From Pseudosulfitobacter sp. DSM 107133 (lineage in GTDB: Bacteria; Pseudomonadota; Alphaproteobacteria; Rhodobacterales; Rhodobacteraceae): a stretch of 64,000 bases of DNA. The translations under genes and the position numbers were made by a program. How positions within the stretch are numbered: the stretch's first letter is position 1; every line of letters starts with the position of its first letter. The notes below the pieces were generated by a model. It made no database searches. It worked only from the letters and a program-made list of their open reading frames with translations, and was not told where the DNA came from. The DNA is taken from the NCBI RefSeq assembly GCF_022788695.1, contig NZ_CP085160.1:1-64000 (forward strand), read 5' to 3'. Shown here one piece after another: positions 25,850 through 34,145 of the stretch.

Positions 25850-28030
25850 GTGAAGGACGTAGCCCTCAAATCCCCGAACAATAGCGATGGCGCCGCGTTC
25901 CTTCGCATTATCGCGTCCTCGCGATTAGCCATCATCCACAACAATCTCACGGCCGCCATGGAAGCGGCCAACATCACGGGTGACAGCGGCACGCTGAACC
26001 GCCAGGCCAAATCTGCAGCACGCTCCGCATTCGAGTCCGCCAAGCAGCGCTTCTTCGGCCATCTGCTCACCTCGATGAAAACCCCGACCCTGATCGCTGC
26101 CATCGACGCCGATCTCGCCGCAGGCCACGCGGCCGTCATCCAGATCGTCTCGACAGGCGAGGCGCTGATGGAGCGCCGCCTGTCGGACATCCCCACGGAC
26201 GAGTGGAACGATGTGCGGGTGGATATCACGCCAAGAGAGGCTTGTCTGGACTACCTCGCCCATTCCTTCCCGGTGCAGCTCTATGAGCCCTTCACCGATA
26301 GCGAAGGCAACCTCTCCTCGCGGCCCGTCGCGCACGACGGCCAGCTGGTGGAATGTCGCGAAGCTGCGCGCAGGCGCGACGCGCTGATCGAGCATCTGGC
26401 CTCGCTGCCGCCGGTGCCCGGCGCGCTGGATCAGATCGTCCAACGCTTCGGCACTGATCTGGTGGCGGAAGTGACGGGCCGCTCGCGCCGGATCGTGCGT
26501 AAGGGCGAGGGGCATGCCGCGCGCCTCGTTGTGGAAAGCCGGGCGGGCTCTGCCAACCTGGCGGAAACCGCCGCCTTCATGGATGACCATAAGCGCATCC
26601 TGATCTTCTCGGATGCCGGCGGCACCGGGCGCAGCTATCACGCCGATCTTGGAGCCAAGAACCAGCGCTTGCGGGTCCATTACCTTCTGGAACCCGGCTG
26701 GAAAGCCGACGCGGCCATTCAGGGTCTGGGCCGCACCAACCGCACCAATCAAGCGCAGCCGCCCTTGTTCCGACCTGTGGCTACGGATGTGAAAGCGGAG
26801 AAGCGGTTCCTGTCGACCATCGCGCGACGCCTCGACACGCTTGGGGCGATCACCCGCGGCCAGCGCCAGACTGGCGGGCAGGGACTGTTTCGTCCCGAGG
26901 ATAATCTGGAATCGCCCTATGCCCGCGATGCCCTGCGCCAGCTCTACCGCCGGATCTATCGTGGCGATGTGCCGGGCTGTTCACTTGTAGCTTTCGAGGA
27001 TGCGACGGGCCTCAGCCTCACCGATGACAACGGTCTCAAAGACGACCTGCCCCCCATTACGACCTTCCTCAATCGGCTGCTGGCGCTGACGATTCATATG
27101 CAGGGCACTCTGTTCACCGCTTTCGAGGAACTGCTGGCGCAGCGGATCGAGGGGGCCATCGCAGCCGGGGTCTATGATCTGGGGTTGGAGACGCTGCGCG
27201 CCGAGAGCTTTCAGGTGACGGACGCACGGGTGATCTACACCCATCCCGGCTCCGGCGCGGAAACCCAGCTGCTGAGCATCGCGCAAAAGCAGCGCAATAC
27301 ACCGCTGTCACTGGCGGATGCGCTCGACTGGCTCGATGACCCGAAGGCCCGGCTTCTGGTCAACAGCCGCTCTGGCCGGGCGGCGGTGCAGGTGCTCGCC
27401 ACCAGCCTGATGCTGGATGACGGCACCATCGAACCCCGCCTGCGGCTGATCCGCCCGATGGAGTCGAGCACGGTCTCTGCCAGGATGATGGAGGACACCC
27501 ACTGGCTGGAGGCCGACCGCGCGGCCTTCACCGCCGCCTGGACTGCGGAACTGGCCGAGGTGCCGGAGTTTTCGGAAGCAACGCTGCACATCGTCGCTGG
27601 CCTACTGTTGCCGATCTGGAAGCAGCTCCCACAGGACGAAACCCGCGTCTACCGACTACAAACCGATGACGGTCAGCGCATCATCGGTCGCCGCGTTTCG
27701 CCGTCGTGGGTCGCGACCACACTTGCCGCCGATGCGCCGAAGCTCACGGCGGCGCAGGTCCATGCCCTTGTTCTGGAGGGCAAGACGGTCGTGCGCTTGG
27801 CCGAAGGGATGGAGCTGCACCGCTCGCGCGTCATGGGCGTCAACCGGATCGAGCTGTCGGGCTTTTTGGGTGCCGCCAAGGACCGGCTCAAGGCAGATGG
27901 GTTCTTCTCGGAGATCATCGCCTGGAAGCTGCGGCTCTTCTGCCCAGCAGACTCCAGCGGCATCGCAGTGCTTGATCGTCTGCTTGCACGTTGTCTCGTG
28001 ACAGGACTACATGCGCGTGGAGGGTCCTGA
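25850..28030 (+). pseudogene. Strawberry-notch-type helicase, 3' part with possible restart
   Basis: Native sequence resumes at IIHNNLTAAMEAANITG (about 25931) and continues through helicase domain 2, including DAGGTGRSYHADL and QGLGRTNRTNQAQ (motif VI, arginine finger). The RIT right end supplies a strong ribosome site (AAGGAGAGA, 25837-25845) and an in-frame GTG at 25850. A 726-aa C-terminal polypeptide could therefore be made separately. Together the two parts would restore a protein of about 1460 aa. Whether they assemble in trans is unknown. Its stop lies 3 bases before the TOPRIM gene. Confidence 0.8.
25900..25927. repeat. RIT right terminal inverted repeat
   Basis: This is the exact inverted copy of 22105-22132. 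It is translated as part of the restarted 3' half of the interrupted gene. Confidence 0.85.
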
Positions 28031-28033
28031 GCC

Positions 28034-29065
28034 ATGTATTCCGAGACTGAAGATGTGATCCGTGCTCTGGCGGAGAACGCAGAGAGCGTGTGTCGCGCCT
28101 ACCTTCCCGCCGGACGGCGGGAAGGGTCCTACTGGATCGTCGGCGATTTGCAGAACAACCCCGGCCGGTCGCTCTTCGTGCGGCTGACTGGACCCACATC
28201 AGGACCGGGAGCCCGTGGCAAATGGCAGGACGCGGCTGTCGGACTGCATGGCGATCTCCTCGACATCATCCGCGAGCGAACCGGGATCTCCCGCTTTCCC
28301 GATCTTCTGGCCGAGGCCCGGGCGCATCTTGGCCGTCCCCAGCCGGTCCTCCCGAATACGCCAGTGCCGAAGAAGGCCAAACCCCCCGGCGGCACACCAG
28401 CGGCGGCGGCGCGATTGTTTGCAGCCTCGGTGCCGGTCGCAGGCACGCTTGCTGACACTTACCTTCGCGCCCGGGGCATCACCCAAGGCGGCACGATGAG
28501 CGCGCTGCGCTTCCAACCGAAGTGCTGGCATCGGGATGAGGGCCAGACCCGGAGCATCCCCAGACCGGCGCTGATAGCTGCGGTCACCGATGGGACAGGG
28601 GCCTTGCAGGGTGTGCATCGCACTTGGTTGGCACCTGACGGACAGGGGAAGGCGGAGGTCGAGACGCAGCGGCGGGCCATGGGTCACCTCCTGGGCAATG
28701 CAGTCAGGCTGACCCCGCTTGAGGACATCCTTGTGGTCGGCGAAGGCATCGAGACCATGCTGTCCCTGTCCGAGGCGGCCCCTGGCCTTCCTGTCTGGGC
28801 GGCTCTCTCGTCGGGTCACCTCGGGGCGGTCCAGTTGCCGGAGGGGCTGCAGCGCCTTTACATCGCCATAGACCGCGATCCGGCCGGGCAACGCGCGGCA
28901 GAGAGGTTGAGCGCCAGAGCAACCGAGGTCGGGATTGCCGTTCGGGTGTTGGAACCGCTGCTCGGGGATTTCAACGATGATCTCCGGGCGACCGGCAAAG
29001 AGGCGCTGCGCCAGCATCTGGCAGGGCAGATCGGGCTTGAGGATCGGCAGCGCCTGTCAGGCTGA
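28034..29065 (+). CDS. TOPRIM primase-like protein (DUF7146 type), 343 aa
   Basis: The N-terminal part (GSYWIVGDLQNNPGRSLFVR, GARGKWQDAAVGLHGDLLDI) resembles a primase zinc-region relative. The C-terminal half is a TOPRIM domain: ILVVGEGIETMLSLSEA (about residues 233-249) and YIAIDRDPAGQRAAERL (about 276-292). Such proteins are typical cargo of conjugative plasmids and phages and may prime transferred strands. The gene starts three bases after the strawberry-notch stop, so the two were co-transcribed. The RIT insertion may now separate it from its promoter. Confidence 0.85.
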   Translation: MYSETEDVIRALAENAESVCRAYLPAGRREGSYWIVGDLQNNPGRSLFVRLTGPTSGPGARGKWQDAAVGLHGDLLDIIRERTGISRFPDLLAEARAHLGRPQPVLPNTPVPKKAKPPGGTPAAAARLFAASVPVAGTLADTYLRARGITQGGTMSALRFQPKCWHRDEGQTRSIPRPALIAAVTDGTGALQGVHRTWLAPDGQGKAEVETQRRAMGHLLGNAVRLTPLEDILVVGEGIETMLSLSEAAPGLPVWAALSSGHLGAVQLPEGLQRLYIAIDRDPAGQRAAERLSARATEVGIAVRVLEPLLGDFNDDLRATGKEALRQHLAGQIGLEDRQRLSG

Positions 29066-29436
29066 GCAGCATCGCGCAGGGGGCGGTCAGGGGCAGAGGG
29101 GGGGTAGGGGTCCTGCAGTCCTGTCGCGGGTGTGGATCATCACCTTTGCCTCTTCCCGGGTAAATCTCATCCACCCGACACCCGAGCGGCCTTCAAGAGA
29201 TGGGCAGGCGGCCGTCAAAGAGGACGCCCCATCAAGGGCGGCAGGCAAGCTATTTCCGCCGCGGGGGACGAGCCCCCGCTTTGCATCGCGAAACAAATAG
29301 CTTGCCTGCCGCCCTCCTCCACATGCGTTCCGGCCCCGAAGGCGGGGTGAGGGGGCGTCCCCAGTGACGGCTTTCGCTGCCCACGAAGGCCGCACGGGAT
29401 GACGTGCGGACGAGACAGGCCCGGAGGCAAGAACAG
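29066..29436. other. Intergenic leader region before the DUF2493 gene
   Basis: This region of 371 bases has no supported gene. It is dominated by the large cruciform at 29235-29315. Further GC-rich complementary stretches follow, for example GGGGGCGTCCCC (29349-29360). The start codon of the next gene is preceded by GGAGGCAAGAACAG. Confidence 0.5.
29235..29315. repeat. Long inverted repeat with nested hairpin
   Basis: Perfect 21-bp arms (29235-29255 and 29295-29315) enclose a second perfect 7-bp hairpin (GCGGGGG, ACGAG, CCCCCGC; 29261-29279). Both strands would fold. It could be a terminator for the TOPRIM gene, a structured leader, a miniature element or a replication or transfer site. Confidence 0.75.
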
Positions 29437-30369
29437 ATGACGATCCACACCCACGACGACGCGTATGAACCCGCCCACACCGCATCCCAGACCGCCCATG
29501 CGCTCGACGAGTTGCAGCTTTATGGCTTCCGTCCCTTTGATGAGCCCGATCCGCGCCCGATGCCCGATGGGCAGCGCCTTGCGGTCGCCGTCGCAGACAT
29601 CTTCGATGCCCTCGTTGCGACCCTGGAAGACACCCGCATGGAACCCGACCTCGAAGAGGTGCTCTGGGGCCAGGTCAACCTCTTCCACCGCGCCACGGCG
29701 AGGGTTGAGCGGTCGCTTGATGAGAACGAACAGGCGCAGCGCCGCCTTCAGCGCGAGCAGGACGGCTCGGAGGTGAAATCCACCGAACTCGAGCGCCTGA
29801 CGGCCGAAGGCCTGACGCTGATCGAACGACGCAACTGCATGGACATGATGCGCGATCACGCCGCCACCGAGTTTGTCCATCACACGGGATCGACCTGGCG
29901 CCCCCGCACGGGCTCGATGGTGAACCGCCAGCACATGACCGCGGCGCTCATCGACAGCCGCGATTTCCTGGCCGCCAAGCGCCGCGCGGAAACCGAGGTG
30001 ATGCTCCCCGCAGGCCCCAAAGTCGCCCTCACCGGTGGAACCGACTTCAACGATCACCGCCTGATTTGGGGTAAGCTCGATCAGGTGAAGACCAAACATC
30101 CCGATATGGTGCTTCTGCACGGTGGAAGCCCCAAGGGCGCGGAACTCATCGCGGCCAAATGGGCCGAAGCCCGGGGCGTCACGCAGGTCACTTTCAGGCC
30201 TGACTGGACCAAGCACGCCAAAGCAGCCCCCTTCAAGCGCAACGACGCGATGCTGGATGTGCTGCCCGTGGGTGTCCTCGTCTTCCCAGGAACCGGTATC
30301 CAGGAGAACCTTGCCGACAAAGCCAAGAAGCTCGGCATCCCGGTCATGAAGTTCGAGAAGGGGGCATGA
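29437..30369 (+). CDS. DUF2493 (SLOG/YspA-like) domain protein, 310 aa
   Basis: The C-terminal third is a DUF2493 Rossmann-like domain: KVALTGGTDFNDHRLIW (about residues 194-210) and LLHGGSPKGAELIAAKWA (about 225-242), then VLPVGVLVFPGTGIQENLADKAKKLGIP. These belong to the SLOG superfamily, linked to nucleotide or nucleic-acid ligands. The N-terminal part has a central helical region (RVERSLDENEQAQRRLQREQ). A degraded second copy of the C-terminal segment lies at 32884-33141. Confidence 0.88.
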   Translation: MTIHTHDDAYEPAHTASQTAHALDELQLYGFRPFDEPDPRPMPDGQRLAVAVADIFDALVATLEDTRMEPDLEEVLWGQVNLFHRATARVERSLDENEQAQRRLQREQDGSEVKSTELERLTAEGLTLIERRNCMDMMRDHAATEFVHHTGSTWRPRTGSMVNRQHMTAALIDSRDFLAAKRRAETEVMLPAGPKVALTGGTDFNDHRLIWGKLDQVKTKHPDMVLLHGGSPKGAELIAAKWAEARGVTQVTFRPDWTKHAKAAPFKRNDAMLDVLPVGVLVFPGTGIQENLADKAKKLGIPVMKFEKGA

Positions 30370-30639
30370 GCCCCCTATTTTCCTTTATGGTTATACATGA
30401 ATTCAAGGCAGGTTTGGTTTTACGTCAAACTCTATGCCGAAGGGCCGGCGAACTATCTACTACTTATCAGGGTAGAACGCTGAATTCGCCCCCCCCTTGA
30501 GGCAAGGCCTACCTGCTGTTAGGTTCGGTCAATCTGTGGGGGTCGCGGCTCGAACCTTAACCAGATGTTGTCAATCTGTTCTTGATACTTGACGGGGATT
30601 TTGTTCTAAGTCGACGAAAAGCCCTGCAGGAGGAGCATC
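30370..30639. other. Intergenic region before the restriction-modification pair
   Basis: About 270 bases, AT-richer than the plasmid backbone, with an octa-C tract (30488-30496) and no gene. A possible promoter for the methyltransferase is TTGATA (30581-30586), a 17-base spacer and TCTAAG (30604-30609). This is a weak match in the -10 box. The composition change marks the left edge of the acquired island. Confidence 0.35.
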
Positions 30640-31857
30640 ATGTCGAGCAAACAGCCTGCCAAGCCCTTGTTCCGAAAATCGGTGGAGCTCTTCGCGGGTG
30701 CAGGCGGACTTGGGATAGGACTCGCGCAGGCGGGTTTCGTTCCGCAAATGGTTGTCGAGTACAACAAATGGTGCTGCGATACTCTTCGCGACAACCACCG
30801 AATTCTTGGTGATGATCGTCGGCCAAAGGGAGAGCGTCCATGGCGCGTCGTCGAGGGCGACGTCCGCAAGGTCGATTTTATGCAGTTTGCGGGAAAGCTC
30901 GATCTGATCTCCGGCGGTCCACCCTGTCAGCCGTTCAGCTTGGGAGGCCGACATCGTGCATACGATGACGCTCGGGACATGTTTCCGCAGGCTGTGCGCG
31001 CGCTTCGGGAAGCTCGCCCTCGTGCGTTCGTCTTCGAAAATGTGAAAGGACTAACCCGGGCATCGTTCCTTAGCTATTTTGAATATGTGAAACTCCAGAT
31101 GGAGCACCCTGAACTCGTGGCTCGACCTGATGAGGAGTGGCAGGAGCACCTTTGCCGCCTTGAGCAACACCATACCTCGACGAGACGTCCGGGACTCCAT
31201 TATCAGGTGGTTACAAAGCTACTCAACTCGGCAAATTACGGTGTGCCGCAAAAACGTGAGCGCGTGCTGTTTGTTGGGTTCCGTGACGATGTGGACGCGC
31301 GGTGGTCATTTGGGCCGGGCGACTTCACGCAGAACGCGCTCGTTTGGGATCAGATGTTCGGTGGCTACTGGGAGCGTCACAGCGTTGCCAAGAAAGACCG
31401 GGTTCTCGAAGGGCGGGCGCTGCAGTTGTCGAAGCGCCTATCTGTCGAAGAAAAACCAGAAAGTCTGCCGTGGCGCACGACGCGGGACGCGATCGGAGAT
31501 CTGCCGGACCCGGAGAGAGCAAAAACTTCGCAAATGGTCTCGGATCATCGTTTTCAGCCAAACGCGAAGGCCTATCCAGGCCATACCGGGAGCTATCTTG
31601 ACGAGCCAGCAAAAACTCTTAAGGCGGGAGTTCACGGCGTGCCCGGCGGAGAGAACATGCTGCGCAGGGCCGATGGCTCGGTTCGATACTTCACGGTCCG
31701 CGAAGGCGCTAGAATCCAAACGTTTCCAGATGGGTACAAATTCCACGGCGCATGGACTGAATGCATGCGACAACTGGGGAACGCCGTTCCAGCGGAGCTT
31801 GCGCGAGTTGTCGGCGAGAGCGTTGCTGCCAGGCTGAACGAGTCCGAGGTCGCTTAG
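30640..31857 (+). CDS. DNA cytosine-5 methyltransferase (type II R-M)
   Basis: This 405-aa C5 methylase has motif I SVELFAGAGGLGIGLAQAG (about residues 14-32), motif IV GGPPCQPFS with the catalytic Cys (about 92-100), motif VI ENVKGL (about 133), motif VIII VPQKRERVLFVGF (about 201) and motif X QLGNAVP (about 378). It protects DNA from the nuclease encoded two bases downstream. The ATG follows AGGAGGAGCATC. By analogy with Eco29kI systems the target may be CCGCGG, which is inference. Confidence 0.92.
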   Translation: MSSKQPAKPLFRKSVELFAGAGGLGIGLAQAGFVPQMVVEYNKWCCDTLRDNHRILGDDRRPKGERPWRVVEGDVRKVDFMQFAGKLDLISGGPPCQPFSLGGRHRAYDDARDMFPQAVRALREARPRAFVFENVKGLTRASFLSYFEYVKLQMEHPELVARPDEEWQEHLCRLEQHHTSTRRPGLHYQVVTKLLNSANYGVPQKRERVLFVGFRDDVDARWSFGPGDFTQNALVWDQMFGGYWERHSVAKKDRVLEGRALQLSKRLSVEEKPESLPWRTTRDAIGDLPDPERAKTSQMVSDHRFQPNAKAYPGHTGSYLDEPAKTLKAGVHGVPGGENMLRRADGSVRYFTVREGARIQTFPDGYKFHGAWTECMRQLGNAVPAELARVVGESVAARLNESEVA

Positions 31858-31859
31858 CG

Positions 31860-32735
31860 ATGGCACGCCGACCCGAGCTCAAAAAAGCGGATGAGACAGC
31901 TGCTGCCTTGGAGCAGTTCGCAGAAATGGTTCGGGTAGCGGAGCTGACTCCACCTTCGCGTAAGCGCGTTCTGGCGGCCATCACCGATATGAAGGACGCG
32001 CTACGCAAGCTGGAGCGGAACATTGATCCGATAAGATTGCCGGATGCGTTTTTCGATCCCTCGGAACCGCGATTGATTGGGCATTTTGTGGCCTTGGCTC
32101 TGCTATCACAAGAACGATTACCGCTTGGAGCGATCACGCCGTTCTACGGTTCAGGCGTGTATGCGATATACTATAAAGGGCCTGCGGATATTTACGCGCC
32201 GATCTCCGGCACCGAAACCCCGATCTACGTTGGGAAAGCTGATCCTCCGACCGGTGCCAAAACTGTCGTAGAACAAGAGACAAAACTCTTTGGTAGATTG
32301 AATGAGCATCGTAAAAACATAGAGAAAGTGGCGGGCATCGACCTCAAGGACTTCGAATGCCGAGCCTTGGCCGTGCAGAGTGGTTACCAAGCCGCTGCCG
32401 AAAACCATCTGATCCGTCTGTTCTGGCCGATATGGAACAACGAGACCAAGATACTTTTCGGGATCGGCAAGCATGGTGACGCAGCGACCACCCGCGCAAA
32501 CAACAAGTCGCCATGGGACACGATACATCCAGGTCGAACTTGGGCGGTTGGCAACCCCGAGGCCAAGTCTACTGAAAGTATTCGCTTAGATGTCGCCGAG
32601 CATTTCCGGATCAAGCCTATTTTCAGGACGACGGAGGCCATTTTTAACGCGTTCGCTGAAGGTATTCGCCAAGCTGATCGTTTCGATCCGGACAGGGAGA
32701 CAGAAATGGAAGAGCGGCCCAACGACACCGACTAG
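31860..32735 (+). CDS. Eco29kI-family GIY-YIG restriction endonuclease
   Basis: The 291-aa product has a GIY-YIG core: GVYAIYYKG (about residues 99-107) and PIYVGKADPP (about 120-129), then the catalytic Arg in FGRLNEHRKNIEKV (about 142-155) and Glu/Asn in AAAENHLIRLFWPIWN. These are the features of Eco29kI-type enzymes. The ATG lies two bases after the methylase stop, so the genes are co-translated. Codon use looks less GC-biased than the backbone. Confidence 0.88.
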   Translation: MARRPELKKADETAAALEQFAEMVRVAELTPPSRKRVLAAITDMKDALRKLERNIDPIRLPDAFFDPSEPRLIGHFVALALLSQERLPLGAITPFYGSGVYAIYYKGPADIYAPISGTETPIYVGKADPPTGAKTVVEQETKLFGRLNEHRKNIEKVAGIDLKDFECRALAVQSGYQAAAENHLIRLFWPIWNNETKILFGIGKHGDAATTRANNKSPWDTIHPGRTWAVGNPEAKSTESIRLDVAEHFRIKPIFRTTEAIFNAFAEGIRQADRFDPDRETEMEERPNDTD

Positions 32736-32883
32736 ATGCTGCTTTGACCCACCATTATCGGTCATGCTGTCATGTAAGTATGTGGTTGATAAAGTGAGTT
32801 TACGATTATCTGAGTAGATTTAACCAATATCGCGTGTGCTGTAGCCCACTGGTTCTATAGTTAGCGCCCACCCCCAGGGGAAA

Positions 32884-33141
32884 TTGCAGGTCTCGGGTTT
32901 TGGTCGCATGCGACGCGCCGGTTATTGCGATGTAATTGTCGGCGCTAATACAGCCTTTGATCCCCTCGGGCCCGTCACGAAACATTCGCTAAACGCAGCC
33001 TCCTTAGAACGCTGCGAAGCACTTCTGCACGCGCTACCGGTCGGCGTTCTTACTTTCACGACCAATGTCTTTGAGAAGAGCTATGCCAATAAAGCCAATA
33101 AGCTGGGCATCCTGCGCGTTTCGCATGATGGCGGGCACTGA
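32884..33141 (+). pseudogene. Degraded C-terminal fragment of a DUF2493 gene
   Basis: The segment TKHSLNAA..ALPVGVLTF..YANKANKLGI aligns with TKHAKAAP..VLPVGVLVF..LADKAKKLGI of the gene at 29437-30369. Upstream similarity is lost, and the end runs into the terminal repeats of the IS21-family element at about 33129. Two DUF2493 3' ends therefore bracket the restriction-modification pair. Confidence 0.6.
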
Positions 33142-33309
33142 TTTCAGCTGATCGTGGGCAGCGATTTCATGGGAAGGTGGGCACCTGTTTCACGCGATCG
33201 CGGGCAGTGATTTCACGCGATCATGGTAAGCGTTGCCTGGACAACACCTTCCCAGTTTTCGCCTGAGCTGCGACTCCGTTTCTGACGGATATTGGGCGGG
33301 AGTTTCGCG

Positions 33310-33741
33310 ATGGCGACTACGGTAGAGTTTCTCATGGACTACGGGGTGGAGATACGGGCCAATGGCCAGAAGCGGTGGCCCAATGAGGTCAAAGCACGGA
33401 TCGTGGCTGAGAGTTTGCAGCCGGGCGTGAGCGTGAATGCAGTTGCGGCGCGGTATGGGCTTCGGGCGAACCATTTGTCGGAATGGCGGAGTCAAGCACG
33501 CGATGGCCGGTTGGTTTTGCCTGCGGGCGATGACGACGCCTTTAGTTTTGCGCCACTCGTAGTCTCGGATGGTGGCGGCTGTGCGCATATGTCGGCCGTT
33601 GCGGGGCGGTCCGCGAAGCCTGACGAGTCATCCCATACCTCCATCGAGATTGCGATTGGTCGTGTGACAGTCCGGCTCGATGGCACGACCAGTTCGACCC
33701 GGGTTGCCGAGATCGTGCGGGCAATCGAGGGTCAGCCATGA
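33310..33741 (+). CDS. tnpA: IS66 TnpA accessory protein
   Basis: This 143-aa small helix-turn-helix protein of IS66 has RWPNEVKARIVAESLQPG and VNAVAARYGLRANHLSEWR. ATG at 33310 follows GGCGGGAGTTTCGCG. It overlaps tnpB by 4 bases. It is required with TnpB for IS66 transposition, and its exact role is not settled. Confidence 0.9.
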   Translation: MATTVEFLMDYGVEIRANGQKRWPNEVKARIVAESLQPGVSVNAVAARYGLRANHLSEWRSQARDGRLVLPAGDDDAFSFAPLVVSDGGGCAHMSAVAGRSAKPDESSHTSIEIAIGRVTVRLDGTTSSTRVAEIVRAIEGQP

Positions 33742-34091
33742 TGTTCCCATCAAACCGTGTGCGGGTTCTGGTCTCGACGCAGCCTGTGGACTTCAGGAAA
33801 GGTCATGATGGGCTGGCGTCGATCGTGTCGTCGGTGCTGCGCAAGGATCCGTTCACCGGCACGGTTTTTGTGTTCCGCTCGCGCCGGGCGGATCGGCTGA
33901 AGCTTTTGTATTGGGACGGCACCGGATTGGTGATGGCTTATAAGCGGCTGGAAGAAGCGACCTTCACCTGGCCGGCGATCAAGGACGGGATGATGGCGCT
34001 GAACCACGCCCAGTTCGAGGCCCTGTTTGCCGGTCTGGACTGGCGCAAGGTCAAGGCTCTGGAGATGCGCCCACCTGCTGCGGCAGAGTGA
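33738..34091 (+). CDS. tnpB: IS66 TnpB accessory protein
   Basis: This 117-aa protein has the conserved TnpB pattern VDFRKGHDGLASIVSSVL and RADRLKLLYWDGTGLVMAYKRLE. Its start overlaps tnpA (ATGA). It is a normal-length IS66 Orf2. Confidence 0.93.
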   Translation: MMFPSNRVRVLVSTQPVDFRKGHDGLASIVSSVLRKDPFTGTVFVFRSRRADRLKLLYWDGTGLVMAYKRLEEATFTWPAIKDGMMALNHAQFEALFAGLDWRKVKALEMRPPAAAE

Positions 34092-34145
34092 ATCAACCGC
34101 TGTCTTTTGTGTGTTTTTAATGGGGTTTTATCGTATCCTGATGGC

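Larger units (their letters stand above)
22073..25927 (+). mobile_element. Recombinase-in-trio (RIT) element
   Basis: Three overlapping tyrosine-recombinase genes in one direction lie between perfect 28-bp inverted repeats (22105-22132 and 25900-25927). This matches the RIT family (ritA-ritB-ritC). A 32-bp perfect palindrome (22073-22104) adjoins the left repeat. The element sits inside the strawberry-notch gene: codons for DAYAGAF lie to the left and for IIHNNLTAAMEA to the right. I could not define a target duplication, and the exact left edge (22073 or 22105) is uncertain. Confidence 0.88.

Noticed and set aside
24733..26229. 498-codon reverse-strand open frame across the RIT right end
   Set aside because: It is antisense to the third recombinase and the helicase part, and it crosses an element boundary. 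It cannot be ancestral.
29215..30216. 333-codon reverse-strand open frame
   Set aside because: It is antisense to the DUF2493 gene and runs through the cruciform.
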